The position numbers and the translations under genes were made by a program. DNA of 64,000 nucleotides. Origin: Pseudoxanthomonas sp. CF125. Its GTDB lineage: Bacteria; Pseudomonadota; Gammaproteobacteria; Xanthomonadales; Xanthomonadaceae. Positions 18,989 to 28,300 of the stretch are shown piece by piece. The stretch spans positions 1 through 64,000 of the forward strand of contig NZ_FNLD01000004.1 of NCBI RefSeq assembly GCF_900104085.1, written 5' to 3'. Below the pieces are notes generated by a model, which was given only the letters and a program-made list of their open reading frames with translations, searched no databases and was not told where the DNA came from. Each line of letters opens with the position of its first letter. Within the stretch, counting starts at the first letter, position 1.

Positions 18989-19495
18989 CTACTCAGCATC
19001 CGTGGGGCGCGCAATCTCGGCGTTGGCGGGCGTGCGCCGCTTGACCAGATCGCGCGCCAGTACCGCCACCACGATCAGATTGAGCATCAACACCGCCCAG
19101 GTGTGCCAGCCGTGGTGGTGGTAGAGCGCGTACACATCCAACGGCAGATAGGCCGCAGTACCCACGCAGCCCAGCCAGGAAGCCCATGCCTTGGCCCGCC
19201 ACAGACCCCACGCCTCGACCAGGCGCCAGACGGCGTAAAGCGACACGACCGCCACCGCCAGATGCACGGCGCCGGGGTTGATGGCGTCGAGCAGCGAGGG
19301 CAGGGTGCCGTGATCGGGGTTGAGGTTGAATTTGGCGATCAGCGCGGCAATCACATTGCGCAGCGGCTGCGGCCCCAGCACTTCCAGGCTGGCGGCCGCG
19401 ACCAGGGCCAACAGGCCCTTCAGGCCCTCGAACAGGGCCAGCACATGCAAACCCGGATGCGCTTGCGGAGCCGGGTTGTAGGCGGTTTCCGTCAC
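18989..19495 (-). CDS. DUF2127 family membrane protein
   Basis: A 168-aa predicted inner-membrane protein of unknown function. The pattern HVLALFEGLKGLLAL at the N-terminus, SLYAVWRLVEAWGLWRAKAWASWLG in the middle and AAYLPLDVYALYHH followed by a last hydrophobic helix (VLMLNLIVVAVLARDL) fits the DUF2127 family. About four membrane segments. It follows typA by 29 bp and precedes the amidase gene by 34 bp, so the three may be co-transcribed. Confidence 0.8.
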   Translation of the reverse strand: MTETAYNPAPQAHPGLHVLALFEGLKGLLALVAAASLEVLGPQPLRNVIAALIAKFNLNPDHGTLPSLLDAINPGAVHLAVAVVSLYAVWRLVEAWGLWRAKAWASWLGCVGTAAYLPLDVYALYHHHGWHTWAVLMLNLIVVAVLARDLVKRRTPANAEIARPTDAE

Positions 19496-19524
19496 TACTG
19501 CGACGCGCTACTGGACAGGCCCGA

Positions 19525-21354
19525 TCAGGCGGCGCGTGAGGCGCGCTTGCGGTCGCTTTCGCTGAGGAATTTCTTGCGCAGGCGGATTTCCTTCGGAGTG
19601 ACTTCCACCAGCTCATCGTCCTCGATGAAGTCCAGCGCCTGCTCCAGCGTGTACTTGATGGCCGGGGTCAGCTTGATCGCGTCGTCCTTGCCCGAAGCGC
19701 GCATGTTGGTCAGCGGCTTGGTCTTGATGGCGTTGACGGTCAGATCGTTGTCCTTGGAATGGATACCGATCAGCTGGCCTTCGTACACGTTGTCGCCTTC
19801 GGCGGCGAACAGCTTGCCGCGCTCTTCCAACGGACCGAGCGAATAGGCCGGCGTGGCGCCCGCGGCATTGGCGATCATCACGCCGTTCTGGCGCTTGGCG
19901 ATGGCGCCCTGTTCCTTGGGACCGTAATGGTCGAACACGTGGAACAGCAGGCCCGAACCCTGGGTCAAGGTACGGAACTCGTTCTGGAAGCCGATCAGGC
20001 CGCGGGCCGGGATCATGTAGTCCAGGCGCACGCGTCCCTTGCCGTCCGGCTCCATGTTCTTCAGCGCGCCCTTGCGGACGCCCAGCTTTTCCATGACGCC
20101 GCCCTGGTGCTGCTCTTCGATATCGACGACCAGCTGCTCGACCGGCTCCATCTGCTGCCCGTCGATTTCCTTGATGATGACTTCCGGGCGCGACACGGCC
20201 AGCTCGAAGCCTTCGCGGCGCATGGTTTCGATCAGCACCGACAGGTGCAACTCGCCGCGGCCTGAGACCAGGAACTTGTCCGGATCGGAACCTTCTTCGA
20301 CCTTCAGCGCGACGTTGTGCAGGGTTTCGCGCTCCAGGCGTTCGCGGATCTGGCGGCTGGTGATGAACTTGCCGCCGCTATGCTCCTTGCTGCCGGCGAA
20401 CGGCGAATTGTTGACCTGGAAGGTCATCGAGATGGTCGGCTCGTCGACGGTCAACGCGGGCAGCGCTTCGGGCGTGTCCAGCGCGCAGATGGTGTCGGAG
20501 ATGCTGAGGTCGGCCACGCCGGAAATGGCGACGATGTCGCCGGCTTCGGCTTCTTCCACTTCGATGCGCTCCAGGCCCAGGAAGCCGAGCACCTGCAGCA
20601 CCTTGCCCTGGCGCTTCTTGCCGTGGCGGTCGATCACGCTGACCGGCATGTTGGTGCGCACCTTGCCGCGCTGGATGCGGCCGACGCCGATCAGGCCGAC
20701 GAAGTTGTTGTAATCCAGCTGGCTGACGCGCATCTGGAACGGACCTTCGCGGTCCACGTCCGGCGGCGAGACGTGCTTCATGATCGCTTCGTACAGCGGG
20801 GTCATGTCGCCTTCGCGGGCGGAATCATCCAGGCTGGCGTAGCCGTGCAGCGCCGAGGCGTAGACGATGGGGAAGTCGAGCTGTTCGTTGGTCGCGCCCA
20901 GCTTGTCGAACAGGTCGAACACCTGGTCGATCACCCAGTCCGGACGCGCGCCGGGACGGTCGATCTTGTTGACCACCACGATCGGCTTGAAGCCCATCGC
21001 GAAGGCCTTCTGGGTGACGAAGCGGGTCTGCGGCATCGGGCCGTCCATCGCGTCGACCAGGATCAGCACCGAGTCGACCATCGACAGCACGCGCTCCACT
21101 TCGCCGCCGAAGTCGGCGTGTCCGGGGGTGTCGACGATGTTGATGCGGTTGCCCTGCCAGTTGATGGCGGTGTTCTTGGACAGGATCGTGATGCCACGTT
21201 CCTTTTCCTGGTCGTTGCTGTCCATCATCCGCTCGGTGGTGACCGTGCGTTCGCTGAACGTGCCCGACTGCTTGAGCAGGCAGTCTACGAGGGTGGTCTT
21301 GCCGTGGTCGACGTGGGCGACGATGGCGATATTGCGGAGGTTCTGAATGGACAT
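19525..21354 (-). CDS. typA: Ribosome-associated GTPase TypA/BipA
   Basis: BipA (609 aa) is a translational GTPase of the EF-G family that assists 50S assembly, notably at low temperature or under stress. The G domain contains AHVDHGKTT (residues 13-21), DTPGHADF and [20 protein letters not shown] is the switch region typical of BipA, and the C-terminal domain starts around [19 protein letters not shown]. Length matches the family. The -10 TATAAT at 21407-21412 gives a leader of about 45 nt. Confidence 0.97.
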   Translation of the reverse strand: MSIQNLRNIAIVAHVDHGKTTLVDCLLKQSGTFSERTVTTERMMDSNDQEKERGITILSKNTAINWQGNRINIVDTPGHADFGGEVERVLSMVDSVLILVDAMDGPMPQTRFVTQKAFAMGFKPIVVVNKIDRPGARPDWVIDQVFDLFDKLGATNEQLDFPIVYASALHGYASLDDSAREGDMTPLYEAIMKHVSPPDVDREGPFQMRVSQLDYNNFVGLIGVGRIQRGKVRTNMPVSVIDRHGKKRQGKVLQVLGFLGLERIEVEEAEAGDIVAISGVADLSISDTICALDTPEALPALTVDEPTISMTFQVNNSPFAGSKEHSGGKFITSRQIRERLERETLHNVALKVEEGSDPDKFLVSGRGELHLSVLIETMRREGFELAVSRPEVIIKEIDGQQMEPVEQLVVDIEEQHQGGVMEKLGVRKGALKNMEPDGKGRVRLDYMIPARGLIGFQNEFRTLTQGSGLLFHVFDHYGPKEQGAIAKRQNGVMIANAAGATPAYSLGPLEERGKLFAAEGDNVYEGQLIGIHSKDNDLTVNAIKTKPLTNMRASGKDDAIKLTPAIKYTLEQALDFIEDDELVEVTPKEIRLRKKFLSESDRKRASRAA

Positions 21355-21406
21355 GACGAAAGGCGCGATTTTGGAGCCGCGCTCGGGGCAGGGAAGGAAG
21401 CCGCGT

Positions 21407-21412
21407 ATTATA
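21407..21412 (-). promoter_or_regulatory. -10 element of typA
   Basis: TATAAT on the minus strand, 52 bp upstream of the typA ATG. No good -35 is visible at the right distance. Confidence 0.5.
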
Positions 21413-21484
21413 GCGGGTTAAATCCGTGCTTTAGCTCGGGAGCGGCCCGGAAAGGGACCGGATTCGTACCGCCGCCGCCGGTTT

Positions 21485-21509
21485 GGCGGTTTTTATCGGT
21501 AAAACCGCC
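21485..21509. other. Hairpin in the typA-ppiB divergent region
   Basis: GGCGGTTTT, loop TATCGGT, AAAACCGCC: a perfect 9-bp inverted repeat midway in the 214-bp divergent region, 60 bp before the cyclophilin ATG. It may be an operator or a leader hairpin. Confidence 0.45.
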
Positions 21510-21568
21510 CCAATCTGAAGAATTCGCTGAACCGTTTTCCTTCGCTGTCATCAACCATGGAGTCCCCA

Positions 21569-22063
21569 ATGTCCCTGACCGCCACCTTCGACACCGCCCG
21601 CGGCCCCATCAAGATCGAGCTGTACCCCGACAAGGCCCCGCTGACGGTGGCCAATTTCGTGAACCTGGCACAGCGCGGCTTCTACGACGGCCTCAGCTTC
21701 CACCGGGTCATCCCGGATTTCATGATCCAGGGCGGTTGCCCTGAAGGCTCCGGCCGCGGCGGCCCGGGCTACCGCTTCGAGGACGAAACCAACAACGGCG
21801 TGCGCCACGACCGCGGCGTGCTGTCCATGGCCAATGCCGGCCCCAACACCAACGGCAGCCAGTTCTTCATCACCCACGTGCCTACTCCGTGGCTGGACGG
21901 CAAGCACACCGTATTCGGCAAGGTCCTCGAAGGCCTGGACGTGGTGGACAGCGTGGCCGGCGGCGATGCCATCAACTCGGTGAAGATCGAAGGCGATGCC
22001 TCGGCCGTACTGGCCGCCAACGCCGACCGCGTGGCCGAGTGGAACCGTCACCTCAGCGCCTGA
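21569..22063 (+). CDS. ppiB: Cyclophilin-type peptidyl-prolyl isomerase
   Basis: Catalyses cis-trans isomerisation of X-Pro bonds. The 164-aa length and lack of a signal peptide suggest the cytoplasmic PpiB type. [13 protein letters not shown] carries the catalytic Arg and Phe, and [27 protein letters not shown] is the conserved core with Gln, Phe and Trp of the active site. ATG 21569 with GGAG at 21559-21562 is preferred over the ATG at 21557. Confidence 0.93.
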   Translation: MSLTATFDTARGPIKIELYPDKAPLTVANFVNLAQRGFYDGLSFHRVIPDFMIQGGCPEGSGRGGPGYRFEDETNNGVRHDRGVLSMANAGPNTNGSQFFITHVPTPWLDGKHTVFGKVLEGLDVVDSVAGGDAINSVKIEGDASAVLAANADRVAEWNRHLSA

Positions 22064-22080
22064 GGCGTTCGGGCTGGCGT

Positions 22081-22102
22081 GGGAGGGGTTTTGGCCCCTC
22101 CC
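22081..22102 (+). terminator. Hairpin after the cyclophilin gene
   Basis: GGGAGGGG, loop TTTTGG, CCCCTCCC, an 8-bp stem 18 bp after the stop. No T run follows, so it is a weak terminator candidate. Confidence 0.45.
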
Positions 22103-22198
22103 GCAACGGCAAGCCGACCGGCGGTCCATGCTAAAATTTTGCGCCGCAATAAACGGTCCGCGGCAGTCAGTCCGTTCCCTCACCCCACGAGGTTTGCA

Positions 22199-23398
22199 AT
22201 GCTCCAGTTAGCAGGACGCATGGGCCGCGCCAAGCCCAGCGCGATCATGGCGGTCGCCGAAAAGGCCAAGAAGCTCAAGGCCGCCGGCCGCGACATCATC
22301 AGTTTCTCCATCGGCGTCCCCAATTTCCTGCCCGGCGAACACGTTTACCAGGCCGCGCGCGATGCGCTGGCCAAAGACTCGGGCCAGTACGGTTCCAACC
22401 GCGGCGCCGATGCGCTGCTGGATGCGTTCCTGAAACACATGGAAGACCTGGGTCTCACCGGCTACACCCGCGCCAATGTGTCCACCGGCATCGGCGCCAA
22501 GCATGTGCTCTACAACCTGGCCGAGGCGCTGCTGGACGAAGGCGACACCATCGCTTTCCCGGCGCCGTACTGGACCACTTATGTCGATATCGCCGAGATC
22601 GTGAACGCCAGGATCCTGGAACTGCCGTGCCCGGCCAGCCAGGACTACAAGCTCACCGTCGCCCAGCTCGACGCCGCGCTGGCCACCAAGCCGAAGGTGT
22701 TCCTGTTCAACAATCCTTCCAATCCGACCGGCATGGTCTATACGAAGGAAGAAATCATCGCCCTGGCCGATGTGCTGGCGAAGTATCCGGACACCTGGAT
22801 CATCACCGACGACATCTACAACCGTATGCTGTTCGACGGGTTGGAGTACTACAACTTCGTGCAGGCGCGTCCGGAGTTGCGCGAGCGCACCGTGTTCGTC
22901 GATTCGCTGTCCAAGACCTATGGCATGCCGGGTTGGCGCGTGGGTTTCATGGCCGGTCCGGAGTCGATCGCCAAGGCGGTGACCACGCTCAACTCCAACC
23001 ACATCACCAACATCCCCGAAGTGACCACCGCGGCCGCCATCGCCGCGCTGTCCGGCCCGCAAGACGTCACCGAAGCCAAGAACCTGGAGTTCCAGGGCAA
23101 GCGCGATCAGGTCATGGCCGCGCTCGCAAAAATACCGGGCGTAGTGTGCCCGCGTCCGCAGGGCGCGTTCTACGTGTTCCCGGACATCAGCGTGGCCTTC
23201 GGCAAATCGCATGATGGCAACGTGATCCACAACGACATCGATTTCTGCAATGCCTTGCTGGAAGCCAAGGGCGTGGCCTGCGTGCCGGGTTCGGCCTTCG
23301 GCGAGCCGCGCGCGCTGCGGATCAGCTATACCTGCCCGACACCGCAGCTGGCGCCGGGCATGCAGCGGATCCAGGAATTCTTCGCCGAGTTGAAGTAA
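22199..23398 (+). CDS. Class I/II aminotransferase (aspartate aminotransferase type)
   Basis: A PLP-dependent fold-type I aminotransferase of 399 aa, closest in pattern to the aspartate aminotransferase Ib/AspB group. PAPYWTTYVD, NNPSNPTGMVY, TDDIYNRM and the Schiff-base lysine Lys239 in DSLSKTYGMPGWRVGF are all present. It would transfer an amino group between aspartate and 2-oxoglutarate; exact substrate is inferred. A TAAAAT at 22132-22137 could be its -10. mdh follows 48 bp later, so aspartate, oxaloacetate and malate interconversion are side by side. Confidence 0.88.
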   Translation: MLQLAGRMGRAKPSAIMAVAEKAKKLKAAGRDIISFSIGVPNFLPGEHVYQAARDALAKDSGQYGSNRGADALLDAFLKHMEDLGLTGYTRANVSTGIGAKHVLYNLAEALLDEGDTIAFPAPYWTTYVDIAEIVNARILELPCPASQDYKLTVAQLDAALATKPKVFLFNNPSNPTGMVYTKEEIIALADVLAKYPDTWIITDDIYNRMLFDGLEYYNFVQARPELRERTVFVDSLSKTYGMPGWRVGFMAGPESIAKAVTTLNSNHITNIPEVTTAAAIAALSGPQDVTEAKNLEFQGKRDQVMAALAKIPGVVCPRPQGAFYVFPDISVAFGKSHDGNVIHNDIDFCNALLEAKGVACVPGSAFGEPRALRISYTCPTPQLAPGMQRIQEFFAELK

Positions 23399-23446
23399 CC
23401 CGCCGGGCGCCCGTTGCCCGCCACAACATTTTTGAGGATTCGCACC

Positions 23447-24433
23447 ATGAAGACCCCCGTTCGAGTTGCCGTCACCGGCGCCGCCGGCCAGATCGGTTAC
23501 GCCTTGCTGTTCCGCATCGCTTCCGGCGAAATGCTGGGCAAGGACCAGCCGGTGATCCTGCAGTTGCTGGAGCTGCCCATCGACAAGGCCCAGGCCGCGC
23601 TGAAGGGCGTGATGATGGAGCTGGAAGACTGCGCATTCCCGCTGCTGGCCGGCATGGTCGGCACCGACGATCCGGAAGTGGCGTTCAAGGACGCCGACGT
23701 GGCCCTGCTGGTCGGCGCGCGTCCGCGCGGCCCGGGCATGGAGCGCAAGGATCTGCTGCTGGAAAACGCCAAGATATTCACTGCCCAGGGCGCGGCGTTG
23801 AACAAGGTCGCCAGCCGCAACGTCAAGGTGCTGGTGGTCGGCAACCCCGCCAACACCAATGCCTACATCGCCATGAAGTCGGCCCCGGATCTGCCGGCCA
23901 AGAACTTCACCGCGATGCTGCGCCTGGACCACAACCGCGCGCTGTCGCAGCTGGCCAACAAGGCCGGCGTAGCAGTGGGCGACATCCAGAACCTGATCGT
24001 GTGGGGCAACCACAGCCCGACCATGTACCCGGACTACCGCTTCGCCACCGTCAACGGCGTTTCGCTGAAGGACAAGATCAACGATGCGGCCTGGAACAGC
24101 GATGCGTTCATCCCGCAGGTAGGCAAGCGCGGTGCGGCGATCATTGAGGCGCGCGGCCTGTCTTCGGCGGCGTCCGCTGCTAACGCGGCCATAGACCACA
24201 TCCACGACTGGGTGCTGGGCAGCAACGGCAAGTGGGTGACCATGGGCGTGCCGTCGGACGGCAGCTACGGCATTCCCGAAGGCGTGATGTATGGCGTGCC
24301 GGTGACCACCGCCAATGGCGAATACACCCGCGTCGAAGGCCTGGAAATCGATGCCTTCAGCCGCGCGGCCATGGACAAGACCCTGGCCGAGCTGGAAGAA
24401 GAGCGCGCCGGCGTGGCGCATCTGCTGGGCTGA
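23447..24433 (+). CDS. mdh: Malate dehydrogenase
   Basis: NAD-dependent oxidation of malate to oxaloacetate in the TCA cycle. The protein has 328 aa, the length of the cytosolic-type MDHs found in many Proteobacteria rather than the 312-aa E. coli type. [19 protein letters not shown] is the nucleotide-binding loop, [15 protein letters not shown] the mobile active-site loop with arginines, and [14 protein letters not shown] holds the catalytic histidine. ATG 23447 is preceded by GAGGA. Ends with a clear terminator. Confidence 0.96.
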   Translation: MKTPVRVAVTGAAGQIGYALLFRIASGEMLGKDQPVILQLLELPIDKAQAALKGVMMELEDCAFPLLAGMVGTDDPEVAFKDADVALLVGARPRGPGMERKDLLLENAKIFTAQGAALNKVASRNVKVLVVGNPANTNAYIAMKSAPDLPAKNFTAMLRLDHNRALSQLANKAGVAVGDIQNLIVWGNHSPTMYPDYRFATVNGVSLKDKINDAAWNSDAFIPQVGKRGAAIIEARGLSSAASAANAAIDHIHDWVLGSNGKWVTMGVPSDGSYGIPEGVMYGVPVTTANGEYTRVEGLEIDAFSRAAMDKTLAELEEERAGVAHLLG

Positions 24434-24458
24434 TCTTTGCACTCAAGCGAGACCTACG

Positions 24459-24486
24459 ACGCCGGGCTTGCCCGGCGTTGTTGTTT
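24459..24486 (+). terminator. mdh terminator
   Basis: ACGCCGGG, loop CTTG, CCCGGCGT (8-bp stem) followed by TGTTGTTT. Confidence 0.75.
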
Positions 24487-24524
24487 CCGACGTCCGCGAA
24501 CTTTCCGCAGCCAGTGGTGCGCCT

Positions 24525-24640
24525 CCCCCTTTGAAAAAGGGGGATTGAGGGGGATTTGCTTTTGCTTCTGACTTTGCTGTTGCTCCAATGAAGAGCAAGA
24601 GCAAGAGCAAATCCCCCGTAGCCCCCTTTTCCAAAGGGGG
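24525..24640. repeat. Composite palindromic repeat (CCCCCTTT...AAAGGGGG type)
   Basis: Two hairpins, CCCCCTTT-GAA-AAAGGGGG (24525-24543) and CCCCCTTT-TCC-AAAGGGGG (24622-24640), sit in opposite orientation around a middle whose ends are also complementary (GGGGGATTTGCT 24550-24561 with AGCAAATCCCCC 24605-24616). A single copy of the same family is at 38893-38932. No ORF I can support lies in the mdh-prpE gap. Confidence 0.8.
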
Positions 24641-24682
24641 CAAAGCCAAAGCCAAAGCCAAAGCCAAAGCCAAAGCCAAAGC
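24641..24682 (+). repeat. Hexamer tandem repeat (CAAAGC)7
   Basis: Seven perfect copies of CAAAGC directly abut the palindromic repeat. Such an array may change copy number by slippage. It lies about 90 bp before the prpE start and could influence its transcription; that is inference. Confidence 0.92.
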
Positions 24683-24775
24683 CACAGGCCCACGGTGGAC
24701 TAAGACCATGGTCGGGCGGCTACGCGCGCTTTGCGGGTCTATGCTCCGCGGGTGAATGCACTCGGGGCCACCGAA

Positions 24776-26677
24776 ATGGGCTACGAAGAGACCTATCGCC
24801 GTTCGATCGAACAACCCGAAACCTTCTGGGCCGAGGAAGCCAAGGCCATCCATTGGCATAAGCCGCCGCAGCGGATACTCGATTACTCCAATCCACCCTT
24901 CCGTCAATGGTTTGTGGGTGGTGAAACCAATCTCTGCTACAACGCAGTCGACCGGCACCTGCCCGAGCGCGCCGACCAGCTGGCCCTGGTCGCCATCTCC
25001 ACCGAAACCAACGTTACCCGCGAGATCACTTATGCCGAGCTGCATCGCGAGGTCAATGCGTTCGCGGCCATCCTGAAGAAACTCGATGTCGGCCGAGGCG
25101 ACCGCGTAGTCGTCTACATGCCCAATATGGCCGAGGCGGTGTTCGCCATGCTGGCCTGCGCGCGCATCGGCGCAGTGCATTCGGTGGTATTCGGCGGGTT
25201 CGCCGCGCACAACCTGGCGCTGCGGCTGGACGATGCGACGCCGAAACTGCTGATCGCCGCCGATGCCGGCATGCGCGGCGGCAAGGTGCTGCCGTACAAG
25301 GCGCTGGTGGACCAGGCTTGCGCGCAGTCGCAATCCCCACCGCCCAAGGTGCTGATCGTCTCGCGCGGACTCGATCCGGCGCTGCCGAAGGTCGAGGGAC
25401 GCGATGTCGACTACGCCACGCTGCGCGCGGAAGTCGGCGATGCGGAAGTGCCGGTGGAATGGCTGGAGTCCAACGAACCCAGCTACTTGCTCTACACCTC
25501 CGGCACGACAGGCAAGCCCAAGGGCGTGCAGCGCGACGTGGGCGGCTATGCGGTGGCATTGGCCTTGTCGATGCGTACCGTGTTCGACGTCGCCCCGGGG
25601 CAGGTGATGTTCTCCACTTCCGACGTGGGCTGGGCGGTGGGCCATTCCTACAACGTGTACGGACCGCTGATCGGCGGGGCCACATCGCTGCTGTACGAAG
25701 GGTTGCCTTTCAGCCCCGACGCCGGCATCTGGTGGTCGCTGTGCGAGAAGTACGGCGTGCGCACCATGTTCTCCTCGCCCACTGCCATCCGCGTGCTCAA
25801 GAAGCACGACGCGTCCTTCATCCGCAACCACGACCTGTCGAAGCTGCAATACCTGTTCCTGGCCGGCGAGCCGCTGGACGAGCCCACCGCGCACTGGATC
25901 CACGACGCGCTGCGCAAGCCGATCATCGACAACTATTGGCAAACCGAAACCGGCTGGCCGGCGATCACCTTGTTGCCGGGCCTGGACATGAAGCCGGTCA
26001 AGTTCGGCTCGCCGGGGTTTCCGAATCTCGGTTACCGGATGAAAGTGATCGACGAAAGCGACGGTGTCGAAGTGGCGGTCAACCGGAAAGGCGTGCTGGT
26101 GATCGAACCGCCGTTGCCGCCCGGGTGCATGACCACGATCTGGAACGACGATGCGCGCTTCGTCAGCAGTTATTTCAGCCACTTCAAGGAACTGCTGTAC
26201 AGCTCGCTGGACTGGGCGATCCGCGACGAGGATGGCTATACCTTCATCCTGGGCCGCACCGACGATGTGATCAACGTGGCTGGCCATAGGCTCGGCACGC
26301 GCGAGATCGAGGAATCGGTTTCCGGTTATGGCGGGGTCGCCGAGGCAGCGGTGATCGGCGTTCACGACGAACTGAAGGGACAAGTGCCGGTGGTGTTCGC
26401 CACTTTGCGGAAAAACACCGAAGAACCGCACGAGCGCGTCGCTGCCGCAGACGGCATGCGTCGCGCGGTGGAGCACAACCTGGGCGCGGTGGCGCGTCCG
26501 GCGCGCGTTTACATCGTCAATGCCTTGCCCAAGACGCGTTCGGGCAAGCTGCTGCGGCGCTCGCTGCAGGCGCTGGCGCAGGGCACCGATCCGGGCGATC
26601 TTTCCACGCTGGATGATCCCAATGCGTTGGAAGAAATAAAAAAAGCGTTGCTGCGGGGGCCGGAGGTGGGGAGTTGA
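24776..26677 (+). CDS. prpE: Propionyl-CoA synthetase PrpE
   Basis: Activates propionate to propionyl-CoA with ATP via an acyl-adenylate. The 633-aa protein starts YEETYRRSIEQPETFWAEEA like E. coli PrpE. It has the adenylation loop LLYTSGTTGKPKGVQRDVGGY, DNYWQTETGWP, LGRTDDVINVAGHRLGTREIEES and the catalytic/acylated lysine region PKTRSGKLLRR. The PrpE-type VQRDVGG and the neighbouring prp genes favour propionate over acetate. ATG 24776 is chosen by homology; GTG 24752 is in frame and the RBS is poor for both. Confidence 0.93.
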   Translation: MGYEETYRRSIEQPETFWAEEAKAIHWHKPPQRILDYSNPPFRQWFVGGETNLCYNAVDRHLPERADQLALVAISTETNVTREITYAELHREVNAFAAILKKLDVGRGDRVVVYMPNMAEAVFAMLACARIGAVHSVVFGGFAAHNLALRLDDATPKLLIAADAGMRGGKVLPYKALVDQACAQSQSPPPKVLIVSRGLDPALPKVEGRDVDYATLRAEVGDAEVPVEWLESNEPSYLLYTSGTTGKPKGVQRDVGGYAVALALSMRTVFDVAPGQVMFSTSDVGWAVGHSYNVYGPLIGGATSLLYEGLPFSPDAGIWWSLCEKYGVRTMFSSPTAIRVLKKHDASFIRNHDLSKLQYLFLAGEPLDEPTAHWIHDALRKPIIDNYWQTETGWPAITLLPGLDMKPVKFGSPGFPNLGYRMKVIDESDGVEVAVNRKGVLVIEPPLPPGCMTTIWNDDARFVSSYFSHFKELLYSSLDWAIRDEDGYTFILGRTDDVINVAGHRLGTREIEESVSGYGGVAEAAVIGVHDELKGQVPVVFATLRKNTEEPHERVAAADGMRRAVEHNLGAVARPARVYIVNALPKTRSGKLLRRSLQALAQGTDPGDLSTLDDPNALEEIKKALLRGPEVGS

Positions 26678-26778
26678 AACGCGGGGAGGTATTGCGATGC
26701 GCGTCGCCGCTATCCATTGCACTGCTCTTGCTTTCGGTGAAAGGCGCGCTAACTCGAAGCGATTCAATACTCAACGGC

Positions 26779-26917
26779 GTCATCCCGGCGAATGCCGGGA
26801 TCCATCCGGCCGGTTATGCGCGCTTTCCGGAAAGCCACTTCAATTAAGCGCCGAGTGTTTACTGCTGCGGAATTGTCGTGGCAGCCAAGGATGGATCCCG
26901 GCATTCGCCGGGATGAC
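26779..26917. repeat. REPIN-like inverted doublet
   Basis: Perfect 29-bp arms, 26779-26807 and 26889-26917, each holding the hairpin ATCCCGGCGAATGCCGGGAT and its ATCC tail. They are separated by an 81-bp non-repeated centre. The arrangement of two inverted REP units resembles REPINs mobilised by a RAYT transposase. It lies between the convergent prpE and HTH-citrate synthase genes; nothing else is seen in 26678-26938. Confidence 0.88.
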
Positions 26918-26938
26918 GGTCGATACGGAAAGGACTTG

Positions 26939-28156
26939 TCATTCGTCCAGCGCCGGAGACACTCCGGTGTAGCTTGCGCGTGGACGGATCAGCCTTCCCA
27001 GCGCCTGTTGCTCCAGCGCATGCGCCAGCCAGCCGGCCAGGCGTCCGGCGGCGAACATCACCAGCGCTGGCGTGGCCGGCAATCCGTGGGTCTGGCAGAT
27101 CGAGGCCAGCAGGAAGTCGATATTCGGACGTTGGCCGCTGATTTCCTCGGCGACCGCGATGATTTCCTCCAGGCGCGACATCATCGGTGTGCCCATCTGC
27201 GTTTGGCGGAGACGGGCGAGGATCTCGGCGGCGCGTGGATCGCCGTGCGGGTACAGCGCGTGGCCGAAGCCTGGCAGGTCATCGCCGCGCTGCCAGCGGG
27301 TTTCGATGAACTTGCGTACCGACGGTGCCTCGCCCGCATCGGCGATCAGGGCATGCGTGCGCGCAGTGGCGCCGCCGTGGCGAGGACCCGACAAAGCGGC
27401 CAGTCCGCTGCAGACGGTGGCATGCAGGTGCGCGCCGGTGGAAGCGACCACGCGTGCGGCGAACGCGGAAACGTTGAGTTCGTGATCGGCGCAGACCACC
27501 AGCGCCGCGCGCACGAGTTCGGCGAAATTCTCATCGCCCGGTTTCCAACTGTTGGCCAGCAGGCGATGCACCGGACCCGCGTACGGCGGCTGCGCGACCA
27601 GCAGTGCGGCGTTGTGGCGCAGCAGGGTCGCCGCGATCTCGTGGCGTACGCGCGGCGCGGAGTTGAAGGAATGGCGTACTTCCAGCGCCAACAGAGGAAT
27701 CGCCGACATCGCGCGTTCCAGCGGCGGCAAGCGTGCGTCGTTGGCGATCGCAGCCACGGTCGCGGGCCAGTGCGGGTCGATTTCCAGCGCGAAGGGGTCC
27801 TGCTCGCCGCAATCCCACAGCAGGCGGGCGATGTCTTCCAGGGTGTCGCCCTCGCGCGCGGCGCCGATCGCGGACTTGCCCCGGTAGTAGGGGCCATCGG
27901 GACGGATCAGCGAGATCCGGGTTTCCAGCACCGGCAGGCCTCGGTCCAGGCTCTGTGCCGCGCCTCTGGCCGCGCCGCGTCCGGCCTGCTTGCGTTGCGC
28001 CAGCCGCTCCACATCCTGCCGCGGATACAGGCGGCTGCGGTGGTCCGGGCCGGGGCGCGATTCCAGCAGGCCGCGGCTGACGTAGGCGTACAGCGTGGCC
28101 TGGCTGATGCCGAGCAGGCGGCAGGTGTCGCGGGCGGAGAGCAGGTCGGCGGCCAT
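26939..28156 (-). CDS. Helix-turn-helix/citrate synthase-like fusion protein
   Basis: A 405-aa protein with a MerR-like helix-turn-helix at residues 1-60 ([24 protein letters not shown], then a Tyr/Asp-rich wing [17 protein letters not shown]). A complete citrate synthase fold follows. [21 protein letters not shown] and PNIDFLLAS carry the two catalytic histidines and the aspartate, and RPRASYTG the substrate arginine. It may be active, or it may sense citrate, methylcitrate or acyl-CoA and control transcription. It is divergent from prpBC-acnD-prpF with a TTGATC dyad cluster in between, so I infer it regulates the prp genes. ATG 28156 is chosen because upstream extension is unconserved and crosses the dyad. 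I know of no characterised member. Confidence 0.85.
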   Translation of the reverse strand: MAADLLSARDTCRLLGISQATLYAYVSRGLLESRPGPDHRSRLYPRQDVERLAQRKQAGRGAARGAAQSLDRGLPVLETRISLIRPDGPYYRGKSAIGAAREGDTLEDIARLLWDCGEQDPFALEIDPHWPATVAAIANDARLPPLERAMSAIPLLALEVRHSFNSAPRVRHEIAATLLRHNAALLVAQPPYAGPVHRLLANSWKPGDENFAELVRAALVVCADHELNVSAFAARVVASTGAHLHATVCSGLAALSGPRHGGATARTHALIADAGEAPSVRKFIETRWQRGDDLPGFGHALYPHGDPRAAEILARLRQTQMGTPMMSRLEEIIAVAEEISGQRPNIDFLLASICQTHGLPATPALVMFAAGRLAGWLAHALEQQALGRLIRPRASYTGVSPALDE

Positions 28157-28165
28157 GGCGATATG

Positions 28166-28193
28166 TTGATCGATTGGATCAAGATTGATCAAT
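28166..28193. promoter_or_regulatory. TTGATC dyad cluster, candidate operator
   Basis: TTGATC (28166-28171), five bases, GATCAA (28177-28182), then the perfect palindrome ATTGATCAAT (28184-28193). Four half-sites fit in 28 bp, 9 bp upstream of the fusion gene and about 110 bp before prpB. The AT-rich block contrasts with its GC-rich surroundings. Confidence 0.6.
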
Positions 28194-28300
28194 GCTCCCG
28201 ATGGTGCCAGATTTGCGGCCCGACGAGGGGCGTACCATTCGCGCACCTCCACCGCCCGGCCTGCCGCGCTGCGGCGGACCATCACCAGGAGTCCTGCCGC

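Noticed and set aside
22208-24442. Minus-strand open frame of 744 codons
   Set aside because: It is the reverse shadow of the aminotransferase and mdh genes; the protein is rich in His, Arg and Gly with no recognisable domain, as expected from GC-rich antisense frames.
24443-26767. Minus-strand open frame of 774 codons opposite prpE
   Set aside because: Shadow of prpE; its LALALALA stretch merely translates the CAAAGC array.
26792-28300. Long upstream extension of the prpB reading frame
   Set aside because: It is antisense to the fusion gene and translates a REP unit; PrpB homologues begin near 28301.
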